A stretch of DNA of 64,000 nucleotides from Lamellibrachia columna (Eukaryota; Annelida; Polychaeta; Sabellida; Siboglinidae): positions 12,081,835 to 12,145,834 of the forward strand of contig OY759266.1 of NCBI GenBank assembly GCA_963662155.1, in the 5' to 3' direction. A model generated the notes under the pieces. That model did no database searches, had not been told where the DNA came from, and saw nothing but the letters and a program-made list of their open reading frames with translations. The first letter of the stretch is position 1, and each line of letters opens with the position of its first letter. Shown here one piece after another: positions 23,307 through 39,168 of this stretch. Position numbers and translations under genes: made by a program.

Positions 23307-23949
23307 AACCTTTGCAGTCCTTTGAACTTCACATGTGTGCGATGTATCATACACATAGCCACTTATTAATATATTATAGTTATTACTTAGGGCCTCCAGT
23401 TATATAACAAATAATACTCCTACTGTCTGGGTCTGGCGCCAAATTCGTTAGCTACCACCGTGGTACCGGGTATACTTAATATATTATGACGTCTTCACCA
23501 AAACAAGAAGAAACAAATTTATTTTATCAGTGGAACAATGCACGACATAAAAATAACATCAAGTAAATAAAATAAAAATCTTTAGCTATCCATTGTGCAA
23601 GTGCAAAGTTGATCCCATGTTTTATTTTGACAGAGTATCCTACCGACTGGTTATGAGCACCATGTTACAAGGTTCACTTAGTATGATGTACGAAGCGAGG
23701 TACTATGTAATATATTTCACCGTATTTTTAGTAATGTGTTGGTATGTTTTTTTATTGACGACCATGACTAGTTGTCCCTAATTTGATTAATGTTGAAATC
23801 CAATAATAAAAACAATTAACTGGAACTTTGTTTTGGTGATAATCCAAGAGGACCCTTGAGTCTTGACCCACCCTACCACATCCAATTTTTTTTTATTATT
23901 GGCTTTTATATTTACAAAGCCCCTTAGTGCACAACTTCGTGCACAAATA

Positions 23950-23954
<5 letters not shown>
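23307..23954. other. Intergenic, nothing recognised
   Basis: Short A/T-rich frames only. GTGGTACCGGGTATAC near 23,460 resembles the end motif of the possible MITE at 4,826-5,178. Confidence 0.3.
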
Positions 23955-24331
<377 letters not shown>

Positions 24332-26350
24332 GCACATGCGTAAAAAGTGTAAAAATTAGTGTTAGCATGGAACCAAATTTATGTAATCTCCAAATAATAT
24401 GTAGGATTTACGATGTCTGATATGTTTTCAATATCGATTATATATTATGTTCATATTTATTATAGCCTCAATTCAAGTTGGAGATGCGATTGGCACTTAG
24501 CACCCAGGAGGATGCAATGGCATGGCTGAAAGAGTTTCAGGCTAGTTCCTGTACCACTATGTCAGTGCGGAAGACGTATCCACATTGTGAAAAAAAGAAT
24601 ATGTTCAGGGTAAGCAAAACTGCATACTAAATTGTAAAAAATTAAAATTGTCAAAATCTTTTTTTAAGATCATGATCATGGTAATTTCTACTTGTGTATT
24701 CTTGAAAACAACATTTTTATTGATTTTTAACTTGATGTTTATAAAAAAAACATCCATATGAACATTTAATTGGATATAACTATTTCAGATTGACCTAAAT
24801 TGTCACCACAACACCCGCCCCAAGGCTTCAACTGGTAAATAAAGAGTGCCACCTACCAGTCCAAGAATACTGACTGTCCGGCAGTGATGACGCTTTTTGT
24901 GAAACGAATCGTGCAGAAAGGCAGGTAATTATCTTAATTTAGTGGGATTGTAAGGCAGCCTGAAGAGGATAAGTAAATAAGTAAGTGGGGTTGTAAGGTA
25001 GTCTTATGTGCCAACTGGGGTATGAAGAGGATAAGTAAATAAGTAAGTGGGGTTGTAAGCCAACTGTGAGCTGCCAAGTCATGGACCACAGTAAAATTAG
25101 AACGCTACAACACAAATTGATATACAGGGGGGCTGTATACAGTGTATTTTTATGCCAACAATTTGAAGAACATTGTGTTTGCATAGCAGTCTTATAATAG
25201 TAGGGTTTACCTTGCTTTGCTGTATAAATCATTGAGGTCAATAACAATACTCTTATCTAGCATATGACTTGAATGGTAGAAATTACAATTCCGTGTTGAA
25301 GTTTCATTTTGCATTGCTTTGTATGGATTTTACAACTGTATTAAGTGATGATCTTCTTTCATAGTCTTCCATGTGCTAACCAGGTTGTACATGGGCCAGA
25401 TTTCTGCTAAAATTAATGGAGCCTATTGTTCTGATTTATTATTTGTGTGTAGGTCGAAGGATCCCCACCAGCCATGCCACCCGACGTCTGTGACTTTTAC
25501 ACACAACCATCCGATTGGAGTTGCGGATGCACTCAAGTACAGGAGGCTGGCTGGTCATAGCCCAGCTAGTGCTTTGGAATCACACAGGTATGTCTACCAA
25601 CCAGCATGTACCATATAGCAATCATCCATGTTTTCTAGATGAAATTGGATAAAAGTGAAAACATTTGTTTGATAAATCCAGTTTTATCAAATTGTGTTTA
25701 GGTGGATGCATCCTGTTTCATCTGGAGCACTATAAACCATGATTTACAAAGTTTTATCCACCCTCCAGATAATATATATGAGCCCTGTAAGTTAGTTACA
25801 TAATTATGCCAGAGATCCAACATAAAATAGAGAAAGTACTTTTAATGGTTACTTATGTAGTACTTTATTGTGGAAGTTAATATATGGCCATTTCGGCATT
25901 TTATCTAAGGATTTAGAAAACTGATTATGATAAAGTATCGAAACAACAATCACAGTGTTGGTGATACTTTCACTTTTATTGTATTTGTTGCAGGCATGAT
26001 CTTCACGAGCAACATGAAAGATGATTATGCCATGATCGCCACTGATCGGGCTGTCCTTCCTGATAACGGCTGGTGGTACAGGTGAAAAGAATACTATTTC
26101 AAGCAATGTACCATCTCCATATTGCAGTGCATTAAATGCGACAGTTTAAAAAATAAAGACACAATATTAGGCTACATGATCGTCACAATTTCCCATAATT
26201 TCTCTTACAATATTACTTATAGCATTTATTATCTCATCTGTAGCACATACACATTACGGTTGTTTTAGACTTTTCTATGCCACCTTCAAGAAAGCTTATG
26301 GTAGTCTGACGGGAGAAACCATGAGGGATTTGGAGGCTGCCGCAACAAAG

Positions 26351-26714
26351 TACAATAACAGCGGAGATGCGGTGTCTGCCAGAATGCAGGTAGTTGATAA
26401 AGTACTATTACAGCGGTGATGCGGTGTCTGCTAGGATGCAGGTAGTTGACAAAGTACAATAACAGCGGTGATGCGGTGTCTGCCAGAATGCAGGTAGTTG
26501 ATAAAGTACTATTACAGCGGTGATGCGGTGTCTGCTAGGATGCAGGTAGTTGACAAAGTACTATTACAGCGGTGATGCGGTGTCTGCTAGGATGCAGGTA
26601 GTTGACAAAGTACAATAACAGCGGTGATGCGGTGTCTGCTAGGATGCAGGTAGTTGATAAAGTACAATAACAGCGGTGATGCGGTGTCTGCCAGAATGCA
26701 GGTAGTTGACAAAC
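26351..26714 (+). repeat. 52-bp tandem repeat within the MULE-related exon, seven copies
   Basis: GCAGGTAGTTGA recurs at 26,386, 26,438, 26,490, 26,542, 26,594, 26,646 and 26,698. The unit codes for the YNNSGDAVSARMQVVDK stretch once; because 52 is not a multiple of 3, each added copy shifts the frame. Confidence 0.95.
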
Positions 26715-27403
26715 AGCTGGTTGTGGCCATTTGAACCCACTGATGAAAAGAATCCTGGCAAATGTGAGTACAGTTTGTTAAAGCTGATTCATTTAACTTC
26801 ATTAAATGCTTCTTTTTGTCATAGAACAATAATAAAAATACATGGTCCTCAGTTTGTACTTAAGTACAATTTGTTGAGTACTTTTACTGGTAGTTACGTA
26901 CATATCCGAAAAATCAAAAGTACCTGTACTGGTACTTAAGTACATTCCAAAAAGTACTTTAATTTTCAAGTACATTTCAAGTACATACAGCTATTTTTAT
27001 TGGTATTGGTGAATACATACTTTTCTTTTATTGTGCTTCTTATTTCTTTCACTTAGGCTAGATTTCACTTCACGTGGTTCGTTCGTGAAAACATACTTTG
27101 ATACTCGACATTTCAACATTCCGCTAAATGTTATAGCAGGAGTGTTAACTAGTTGGTTTAAGATATTTATTATGTTAGTTCTAGTAGTTAGTTTTAATTC
27201 TTAATTCTGGTTTTTATCAAGTACAGCAGAGCGACGAATTGGTGTTCATTGATTCTACAGGCACAGCTGCCGTGTCTTCCTGCTCATGACCCACTCTGCA
27301 GCCGGGGGACTTCCTGTTGGCTGTTTCCTGACGACATCAGAAACTCACACTTCTACTGAAGGAGCTTTCTCTTTGTACAAGTCGATGCTGACACCTAACA
27401 ACT

Positions 27404-28057
27404 TTGGTGGCCGTGGTGATGACAGCCATCAAAGCCTACTTTCCAGCTACCATTCCGTTGTTGTGCACGTTTCATGTCCTGCAGGCAACCTGGCGGTGGA
27501 TGTGGGATACAAAGCATGGCATCCCCCAGAATGACCGCCCAGAGATGTTCAACCTCGTCAAGCAGCTGATGTACTGCACTACTGCTGAGGCTTTTGAAGA
27601 TATTTACACGTCTGGAATTGGGTCAGCGGTAATGGAACGTCAAGTGGCATTCCAGTCGTACGTCACTGCGCTGTACGTTCGTAAGGAAATATGGGCATTG
27701 ACCTACCGCGACACACGGTTGGTTCTTGGAAATAACACAAACAACTTCTGTGAAGCAGCATTGCGTATGTTGAAAGAAAATGTTCTGAATCGTACCAAAG
27801 CCTTCAACATCATCCAACTGTTTGACTATGTGCGGCGCATCCTAGATGTGGCCAACAACCGAGTAAGTGACCCGCGGTCAAGATATGTCATGGAAGCTGC
27901 GGATGTTGACAAGCAGAAAGTTCACAAGGTTGGGCGTACCGTGTACACAGTGCGACATACACCGTTGACATGGACGTTGGTCTGTGCACATGTCCTGTTG
28001 GCCGTACTGGTTGTGGTTGCAAACACCAGGCAGCTGTGGTACACATGTATAAACTGA
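27404..28057 (+). pseudogene. Longest open block of the MULE-related relic
   Basis: 217 codons cover the C-terminal half of the catalytic core (CTFHVLQATWRW, EIWALTYRDTRL, NNTNNFCEAALR, VRRILDV). The frame leaves the SWIM finger out of register: CTCPVGRTGCGCKHQAAVVH is in the next frame from about 27,970. This is part of the 24.5-28.8 kb relic. Confidence 0.75.
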
Positions 28058-28796
28058 CAACCACCAACCAGATGCCTCAGTTTTCACCACATCTGCGCCG
28101 CCTGCTCTACTGCGTTGCAGCAGGAAAACCAGCAGCTGTGACGCAGTCTTTTCGCCTCGTTAAACGAAGATAACGAGCGAATGGTAGCGAACAGCACCAC
28201 AGTGGATGATGATGACGTCAGGGAGGGACATGATGGTGATGGTATCAGGGAAGAGGTGGAGGCTGTCTTAGAAGTGGAGGGTGGTGAAGTTGATGGACTC
28301 GGGGAGGACGAGAGGGATAGTGTTGTGCATGGAGAGGGTGATGATGATGAACTGCTTCGCCGGTTTGATGAGTTCCACGACAAAGTCAAGGCAAGAATAC
28401 AAGATAATCCAACAGAATTGCGACCAGCACTGGCACGATACATTGACCAAGGATACCAGCTGTTGACAGATGCCGGACTGTCGTCTGCTCTGGACTGGTT
28501 TGGCAGGTACTCGAGGCTTGCTGCTGCTTGACGTACAGGTCAAGGAATGGCCAGATTGAAACAAATCGGGGTTCAACCTACTGCTACAGCTTGTCGAGGA
28601 ATGTGTTGTGGGGGTAAGAGGTGTTTGCAGACCGAGTGCCCCACAAAACATGCGGCTTCGCATGAGCAGAGGTGTTCAAGCAAAGTCAGAAGCCAGTGCT
28701 CAACGTCTCCCTACAAGGAGGTTAGCTGCACCACATAGCGTAGCTGAATGTGTTAGCAGAAATGTTAATCTAGAAAAAACACATTCCACCAAATAG

Positions 28797-29889
28797 TTGT
28801 ATATGTGGGTCTGCCACATGCCATCACGGCATTGGACAAACTAGAAGCGGTCACATTTTCCTTGGTTTATTCTATATGGCTATGCTAAGCCTGATATCTA
28901 ACTGTTTCGTTGTTTACTTTGCGATTGAGTTTTAATTGTCTGAGTTGTTATTGTCTGTGTGACATATATGGTATATCCTATAATACTACATGCCTGGAAT
29001 TTAACCTTTTCATTGTTTACATTGCGATTGAGTTGTCTGTGTGACGTGGTATAACCTACGCATAGAGGGCTAAAAGCATATACCTTCATATACTGTGATT
29101 TGCCAATTCTCTCTGACCCTTGTTTATTCTTTAGCCATAGCCAATGACAATTAAGCTAATTTCTCCCTTTTATTTATGGACTCCTTGTCAGTTTTCTGTA
29201 GTCATATTTTGTAGTAGACTACTGATAATTTAAATGTGTACTAATTGTTGGATTCGCCTGATTTCGGGTACTTGAATCCTATTTGTGCCATTTGGTTTCC
29301 ATTGCAATAGAGTAGAAATCATAATTAAAAGAGAACGTTTGTGTTTAAGAAACCTGGTGTGCTTCAATCATACAGTTGGGATTGAAAGCTTGTCATTACA
29401 ACAAATAGCCAACTTAGGTCAACACTTAGTAAATGTTATAGCAAGTGTAGTTACAACAACTAAAATAACATTGAATACATATTTACCGTGTACTAGTAAT
29501 AGTGTGTGAAACATTTTCTTGTTAGACATAGTTTTTAAACCAAAATGATTAATCTGTAAATTGTGATAAATTAAAAAACGATTGTATCTTGGCCATAATA
29601 GATTCTACTCTTTTTTGAGGTTTTTGTTGATGTAACCTCTTATTATAAATACATGTTGATGGCCCCACTGCAAAATATTCATATTACAGGGGTGTGTGGG
29701 GTACGTTGTAGTTTTTACTTTTTTGACACGCTGTGAATATTTTGGTCGAATACAGTGCATGCTACCTGGGTGTAGTGATAAGTTAATAAGTGATGTGTTA
29801 TACGTGGATTATTTGAATGTTATCCATGCATACTATAATTACTAATAAATATGTTGCGTTGTAACGGGCTATCTTTGCATTATGTCACT
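28797..29889. other. Non-coding stretch after the MULE-related relic
   Basis: A partly duplicated sequence with TTGCGATTGAGTT near 28,920 and 29,022 is visible. Otherwise A/T-rich with no recognised gene. Confidence 0.35.
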
Positions 29890-30009
29890 GTTGAGCAACC
29901 CCTATATAAAATTGTTGAGCAACCCCTATATAAAATTGTTGAGCAACCCCTATATAAAATTGTTGAGCAACCCCTATATAAAATTGTTGAGCAAACCCTA
30001 CATAAAATT
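29890..30009 (+). repeat. 24-bp tandem repeat, five copies
   Basis: GTTGAGCAACCCCTATATAA plus AATT is repeated; the last copy has small changes. The frame EQPLYKIV is an artefact. Confidence 0.95.
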
Positions 30010-30420
30010 GACTGCAATGCAATAAAATGTGTAGTAATTTAAGGTCTTATTTCCTTGTTTGTGTTGTATTTACAATCCAAAGTATAAGCTTATATGCGTA
30101 TAAAAACCGACAACAAAACTTCCACATATGATTAACTTTTACAAGTACTAGTAGCTTCATCTGGCATCTGACCCAGATGTTATTGATCGTTTTTAGAACT
30201 TAATTGCAAAGATATAATTGCATAGGTTTATAGCTTACATGTAAATGTATAGTTGCACCCTATTTAAATAAACTGGACCTACTATAAAAAATATTTCCCT
30301 TGTCCTTCCGCCATCACTGAGAGCCCGTCTCCAGCCTCCAAAACCAAGTTGGCAATTGTGGAGGACCTGTAACCAGCTAAGTGGATGCGAAAATTGTCAC
30401 GAGGGTTATTTATTTTAAAC
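30010..30420. other. Intergenic, nothing recognised
   Basis: A/T-rich, no coding or repeat signature. Confidence 0.35.
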
Positions 30421-30706
30421 AATTAAATATCACGCACGCACGCACGCGTGCACGCACTCACATACCATACATACCATGCGCTTAACGCGGATCTGATGTT
30501 GGTCATTAATCGCCCAAACAACGTCAAACAAACGCCGTCTTTTCCATAAAACTTGTTAGTAAACACATGCACGTGTTGGCGCAAGCTGCCGTACCACACC
30601 ACATGTAGAGATTCTCAATAATGTATGCATCACGTGCTGAAATCCGACCACCGCATTGGTTCACATCCGCCCATGGTGCTCAACTTCCCTGCTAAAAAAA
30701 AAAACA
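30421..30706 (-). repeat. Inverted copy of the 18,985-19,320 block
   Basis: TAATGTATGCATCACGTGCT near 30,619 is the reverse complement of the 19.06 kb sequence. The block ends in a poly-A run (30,694-30,705) that reflects the poly-T at about 19,000, and then passes straight into the GPCR copy. Confidence 0.8.
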
Positions 30707-31722
30707 GGCGTCCCGTCCGCCTTCATTGTCGTCCGCAAGCTGCGCCACGACAAGGTCGAATTCTCGGCGACGACAGACGGAAGAGACGCCACCGCCGCCG
30801 ATCCAGACGCCACTGCTGACACCGTCGCCGCCGTCAACCACCCTCGTCGTCTCTTACACGCTCACGCCCAAATCCCGGAATGTGTGCATTCAGTTTTCTT
30901 CATTTACAGTCTGTGTGAACATCACTTCCTACGGGAACTTCGTCGCCTGTCTGGTCGCTGCCGGTACACTCTGTGCAAGTATAAAATACGTGTCTTGCGT
31001 TCCCGGAAGCTGGTTAGCGGGAAATAGTCTACTAGCGTGTGACGTAATGACCAAAAGGCACCTAGTTGATAACACGACTGAATATATGCATAGTCTAACC
31101 TGTGTTCAATTCCAGACTTTGTGTCTGTTAGCAGAACGGTTGTCAACGTGACTTGTTAATTGCCAGTTAAAACATTCGATGTAGTATTACCACATTTTGT
31201 TTGTTACACGTTGGACTACGCCTCACCAGAAGTTCAATCTCTAGTGCACCCCAGGCGTTAATGTCGACATTTCAATTTGAATTTCTCTTTTGATGCAAAC
31301 GCCTGTGCTTTTAGACCCGAGGAGTCCCTCTCGTTATTGACGAGCACAAAATGTTCCAAAACAAAATCTCACAGCTGTTTCGTGTGATATTTCCTCTTGC
31401 AAATTATTTCGATTAGTTACGCTTTTTGAACATGTTGACGTGTTATATATCTGGTGACAACGTTGTAACCATACGTTAGTAAGGCGAAGCAGAATTGCAA
31501 CATATCAATGTAAATATTCACAAAATAACACTAAATTTACATTGGCATGTAATTAGCTTTAAATTACATTTTGATCATTATATTGGGTTCCAATTATCTT
31601 TCCAGCCCAGCTTCGACGGCCTTTAGTGAAACTTGAGGAAAATATGACATATTCATGTATAAATTCAGAGGTTTGTGTTGATTCAGTAGTACAACAATCG
31701 AAAGAGGGTGTTTGTAGATTAT
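30707..31722 (+). pseudogene. Partial, internally deleted pseudocopy of the GPCR and its 3' flank
   Basis: It starts mid-exon at the TM5 region (GTCCCGTCCGCCTTCAT, as at 16,655), lacks about 21 bp after GTCGTC, and skips from the third inner loop (about 16,880 equivalent) to TM7 (about 17,178 equivalent), losing TM6. After TCTGTGTG it continues through the Cys-rich tail to a stop near 31,027, followed by about 690 bp of flank matching 17,344-17,900. No promoter, exon 1 or TM1-TM4 is present. Retention of the 3' flank, without a poly-A tail, points to DNA-level duplication rather than retroposition. Confidence 0.85.
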
Positions 31723-32333
31723 TGGAATGGTACATTATGTTCAAATAAAAGCAATGTTTTTAATTTCTATATCGAATGTATCACGCGCAGAGCGGTTTAA
31801 TTTTAACTGCATCTGCCACCTCTTGGTAAGGTTAATAATTAATGTCGTGTAGATTAACATGCATGCACGTTTAAACGAATTAAGTATGTTATTAAAAATA
31901 ATTATACGTCCAGAAATTGCTGGAACAGAAGTTCACTGTGTTTGTAAGAAGAGACGCAATTCAGCTCGAATTTAACAATACTTTAATATGATTGCCACTA
32001 AAGCAACTAGCTCCAGGCGATAAATGGGCAAGGAAGTCATTGGCTGTTTGAGGATTGAGGATCCAATAATTTTTCACCATCGTTATCAGATATGTGTCAA
32101 TTCTATTTTTACATATATTCACATAATAATAATAATAATAATAATACTAATAATACATGTGCCTGTTATAATTACGTGAATGCTTGTGAACACATATATG
32201 AGTGGAGGGAATGGCGCTAGGACGTCATATAACTGAAAGTGAATTGGACAGTGGCTGTTCGCACGCGCATTGACGCACGCAGGCACGCGCACGCACACGC
32301 CTACGCACGCACGCGCACACATACACGCACACG
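31723..32333. other. Intergenic with LINE-tail-like piece and simple repeats
   Basis: Around 31,985-32,110, GGCAAGGAAGTCATTGGCTG resembles the CR1-type LINE tail at 33,570 (minus strand). An (AAT)n tract lies near 32,126-32,150 and a CACG/CGCA-rich tract near 32,262-32,333. Confidence 0.45.
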
Positions 32334-36245
<3,912 letters not shown>

Positions 36246-36416
36246 GTTCCTCAGCCTGTTGTCCGTCGGTTGTAAACAAGCAATATGTGTTGACTCCAAC
36301 TGTAAGTAGGGTAGGTTACAGTCTGCGCACTGCCGTTCTACGCGAAGCAACACCTTCTGCCCCTTTCGCTGACTCGCTCACAAGTATGTAGTCTAAGCCC
36401 GCAGGCCGCCAGCCGT

Positions 36417-36425
36417 CTTTTTATA
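36417..36425 (-). promoter_or_regulatory. Candidate TATA box for gene B
   Basis: TATAAAAAG on the minus strand, 172 bp before the ATG, in a locally GC-rich context. A leader of about 140 bases would follow. Confidence 0.4.
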
Positions 36426-36876
36426 CAAGTTCAGCAACCTCGAGTTGTATGGCTGGTGTTGTAACGATAAGCATATAATACTTACATATGCCTACTCCTG
36501 TATAGCAAACGCTTTTGTTGCAACACTAATCCTGTCTAAACTGCCGGTACGGTGGAATTACGCTATGGGCCTATATACATTCACATCCGGGTTCAACTTT
36601 TCGCTGGTTGAAATGCACTCCGGACCGCGAAAGTCCAAGTGTCGTTGTCACCCGATGATTAATTCCTTGGCATGGAATAAACACGATGATAGCCGTCGCG
36701 TTGAACCAGTCTTATATAGAGGCACTCCTTCTGAAACACGTTTCGAATTGTGACTGGGTGGCCGACCAGGTGAAGCATAGGGTTCAGCCTCCTGTTACGT
36801 TTCCCATTGGCGACCATGTTAACGTTTTGCACGATTATAAGAAAACGGGACCATAAAAAATCCTTAAACTTCTTAC

Positions 36877-36943
36877 CTGCCGTTGTCATCATCTCATTGA
36901 CACGCTGATCGAGTTTAGTCAAAGTTTCGTACTTGTAACTCAT
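36877..36943 (-). CDS. Orphan first exon (22 codons) of the coiled-coil family
   Basis: ATGAGTTACAAG opens 22 codons containing LTKLDQRVNEMM, a heptad-like pattern, and ends G|GTAAGA in phase 1, the phase used by all exons of genes A and B. It could be an alternative first exon of gene B (it lies 630 bp upstream of MLKAL) or the start of a further, truncated paralogue. A 230-bp surrounding block recurs in decayed form at 1-240. The link to the family is inferred from phase, position and composition, not from residue identity. Confidence 0.5.
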
Positions 36944-37236
36944 TTAAAATGTCTGAACGTGCCATGCCCGTCAATTTGTACCAATTTCTGCATGAATTAC
37001 TACGCACACGAGCCTTGTTGCGAAAAAATGACAAAAAATCCTTCTGCCTATTGAAATCATCTAAAAATCCACCGTTGCATTGCCAATATGTTCTACCAGC
37101 AAACTTGCCAATGTGCCTGGCTCAAATGCAGTTATGTCAGATGATATGATTTTTTTGTAAATAACATAAAATTATATCTAAAATTACTGTGCCCTACATT
37201 CGTGTGTCACACACCATGAAGTCTAACTGAGGCGTG
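36944..37236. other. Flank of the orphan exon
   Basis: The first 60 bases share sequence with 200-260 (GACGGGCAT.GCACGT on the minus strand). A 66-codon plus frame at 36,949 has no domain. Confidence 0.35.
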
Positions 37237-37438
37237 ATCCCATAGCGCCGCCGTAAGGCAGCCGTGGCGCCGCCGTAGGGCAGCCGTGGCGCCGCCGTAG
37301 GGCAGCCGTGGCGCCGCCGTAGCGCCACCATCCTAGCAGCGCCGCCCTAGCGTTTCCGCCATAACGCCGTAGCGCCGTCGTAGCGCCGTCGTAGCGCCGT
37401 CGTAGCGCCGTCGTAGCGCCGTCGTAGCGCCGTCGTAA
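37237..37438 (+). repeat. GC-rich compound minisatellite
   Basis: About four 22-bp units (GCGCCGCCGTAGGGCAGCCG plus TG) are followed by about seven 11-bp units (TAGCGCCGTCG). It stands out sharply in GC content from the A/T-rich surroundings. Confidence 0.95.
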
Positions 37439-37454
37439 CACTTATATAGACATA

Positions 37455-37700
37455 TTACTGCCTCGTTTAGCTCAGTCGTTGGAGTTTAATTATATTTTCC
37501 ACACATTAACTGAAATGGTAAATGCTGAGTCCGTTTCAGCCCACTGCGCTTCAAACGAGCAAAACCTATGTTCATAACCAATTCAACGAGGGGCACACTG
37601 GGCCAGGGCAGCGCATGCTTCTAGCCATAGCCGGGGCTCACCCGAATTGACGATGTCAAATGACTTGCTCGGAATCCTCGCAGCGAGGACCTCGCTCCAT
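37455..37700 (+). mobile_element. Possible tRNA-derived SINE remnant
   Basis: GTTTAGCTCAGTCGTTGGAG at about 37,464 resembles a tRNA D-arm/A-box and CCGTTTCAGCCCAC at about 37,531 a weak B-box. No clear end or duplication is visible. Confidence 0.3.
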
Positions 37701-38444
37701 TTCATAAATTGATTCACAAAAAGATTCACCTGCAATTGCAAGTCACCTGATTCTCTTGCAGCGGTGCCGGATTAACCACGTGGGGGGGGGGGGGGCTGCC
37801 TTGAGCGTACCACATGCACCGTGGACTAAACAAACCCAGTTTCCTATACAACTTGGTAAATATCACCTAGGGTCAACTTATTGAATCTACAAGTGTCAAT
37901 TATGAAGAAGAAATGTTTAGAGACCGCTTATAATACAGGTCCTATACTGAACAACCAGCTGACCTCATAACTTGGCTGACTCGAAATTGACCGGACGGGG
38001 GAACACTTCCAGCTATCCATGTGTTCGAGTGACACGGTTGCTGCAAGTTGTAATTCTTTTTGAAAAAGCAATTTTAGCCCAAAACACCTTCATGGTAATA
38101 CAATCCACGACCTTACATATACAGCAGATACGATCGTCACTAAATATAATAATTCCCAGCGATCTCGCAGCTCGTTCTTCGAATCCGGTCGCACCATTTT
38201 GTGACTTCAGCCGGGGTATAATTTATCTCCCAGGAGGAGCGGTTTAGCGAAGCGTTCGTACGGTAGGACGGAACTTATGCCGACGTGTGACGAAAATTAC
38301 AACTTGGAACAATCTTGGGAAACACGCATAGTGTTACGAACAATTGTACGTAACTAAGTAGGCTACTGACCTCCGCTGACGTCGTTTTGCATTGTCTGTC
38401 GTTCAAAAGAAAACTCTTTTTTCCTGGCGGTAATTGCAAACTTG
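37701..38444. other. Intergenic, poly-G run, nothing recognised
   Basis: A G13-type run lies near 37,782. A 91-codon plus frame at 37,972-38,247 has no recognisable domain. Confidence 0.35.
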
Positions 38445-39168
38445 TCTAAAATATAACTATTTACATATTTAATTCGACAAAAATGTGCACATGGATTAGT
38501 TTTAGATTTATTGCTTGTCAATTAATGCAAAGTTTAGTGAACTTGAGGCATTTGTAAATTACTTATCTTCCTTACATTTCAAATTTAGTATAATATCTCT
38601 CCAAGAGAGCTGGTTATCTGATACGGATGACTTATCATTAATACAATTAAGTGGATATGACTGAATATCCCAAGGAAAAATCTGCAGCAATAAAGGTGGA
38701 TTAATAATATATATACAGATCAACAATTTAATTATGAATTAAATATGAAATTAAACACGTATAAACAGTGGGAGGGGCAAATAATACAAGTAAATGGAGG
38801 CGGCTTACCACAGATGATCACTATAGGAAATATATACCGACCTCCAAGGCCATTAAATAAAAATTATAATGAATTTCTAAATTAATGTACAACAGTCATA
38901 TCATCTATGCAAAATCGTCAAAAAAATAATCTTATTCTAGCAGGGGACTATAATATAAATATGCTAAAAATAAATGAGCAAGAACATTGTAGCAGGTTCT
39001 TTGACATGTTAACTTCATTTAGTCTCTTCCCCCAAATCACTCTTCCTACCAGGTTTACAACCTGTAATGGCACACTAATTGATAATTTCTTTTGTAATTT
39101 AACAAAATATATATTAGAGAGTACAGCAGGAATATTAATAAAAAAATTATCAACCGTATTTCATAATT

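Larger units (their letters stand above)
24466..28796 (+). pseudogene. Decayed intron-containing MULE transposase-related gene with SWIM finger
   Basis: Exon-like blocks in order: 24,466-24,609 (WLKEFQ, TYPHCEKKNMFR); 24,789-24,924 (CHHNTRPK, KNTDCPAVM); 25,453-25,587 (CHPTSVTFTHNHPIG); 25,994-26,081 (ATDRAVLPDNGWWY); 26,269 to about 26,763 (FKKAYGSLTGETM); and 27,227 to the end (DELVFIDST with the first DDE Asp, then PLLCTFHVLQATWRW, NNTNNFCEAALRML, SWIM finger CTCPVGRTGCGCKH at about 27,985-28,026, acidic tail and a Ser/Arg-rich end). Introns fit GT/AG with consistent phases. Damage: TAA at 24,838, frameshift in 25,994-26,081, 52-bp tandem expansion at 26,351-26,714, TGA at 26,735, frameshift near 27,261, a deletion near 27,410-27,430 where the second Asp (MTDD-type) should be, frameshift near 27,960 and another in the tail. 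Intact relatives are Mutator-type transposases or genes derived from them. Confidence 0.8.

Noticed and set aside
26386..26395. Splice donor after CAG in the MULE-related exon (CAG|GTAGTT)
   Set aside because: The sequence past it continues as coding (VVDKQLVVAI, then PLMKRI after a frameshift), so the site is within the exon and copied in each 52-bp unit.
28181..28531. Independent acidic-protein gene of 116 aa
   Set aside because: It is better explained as the C-terminal tail of the MULE/SWIM relic, following the finger in the same exon.
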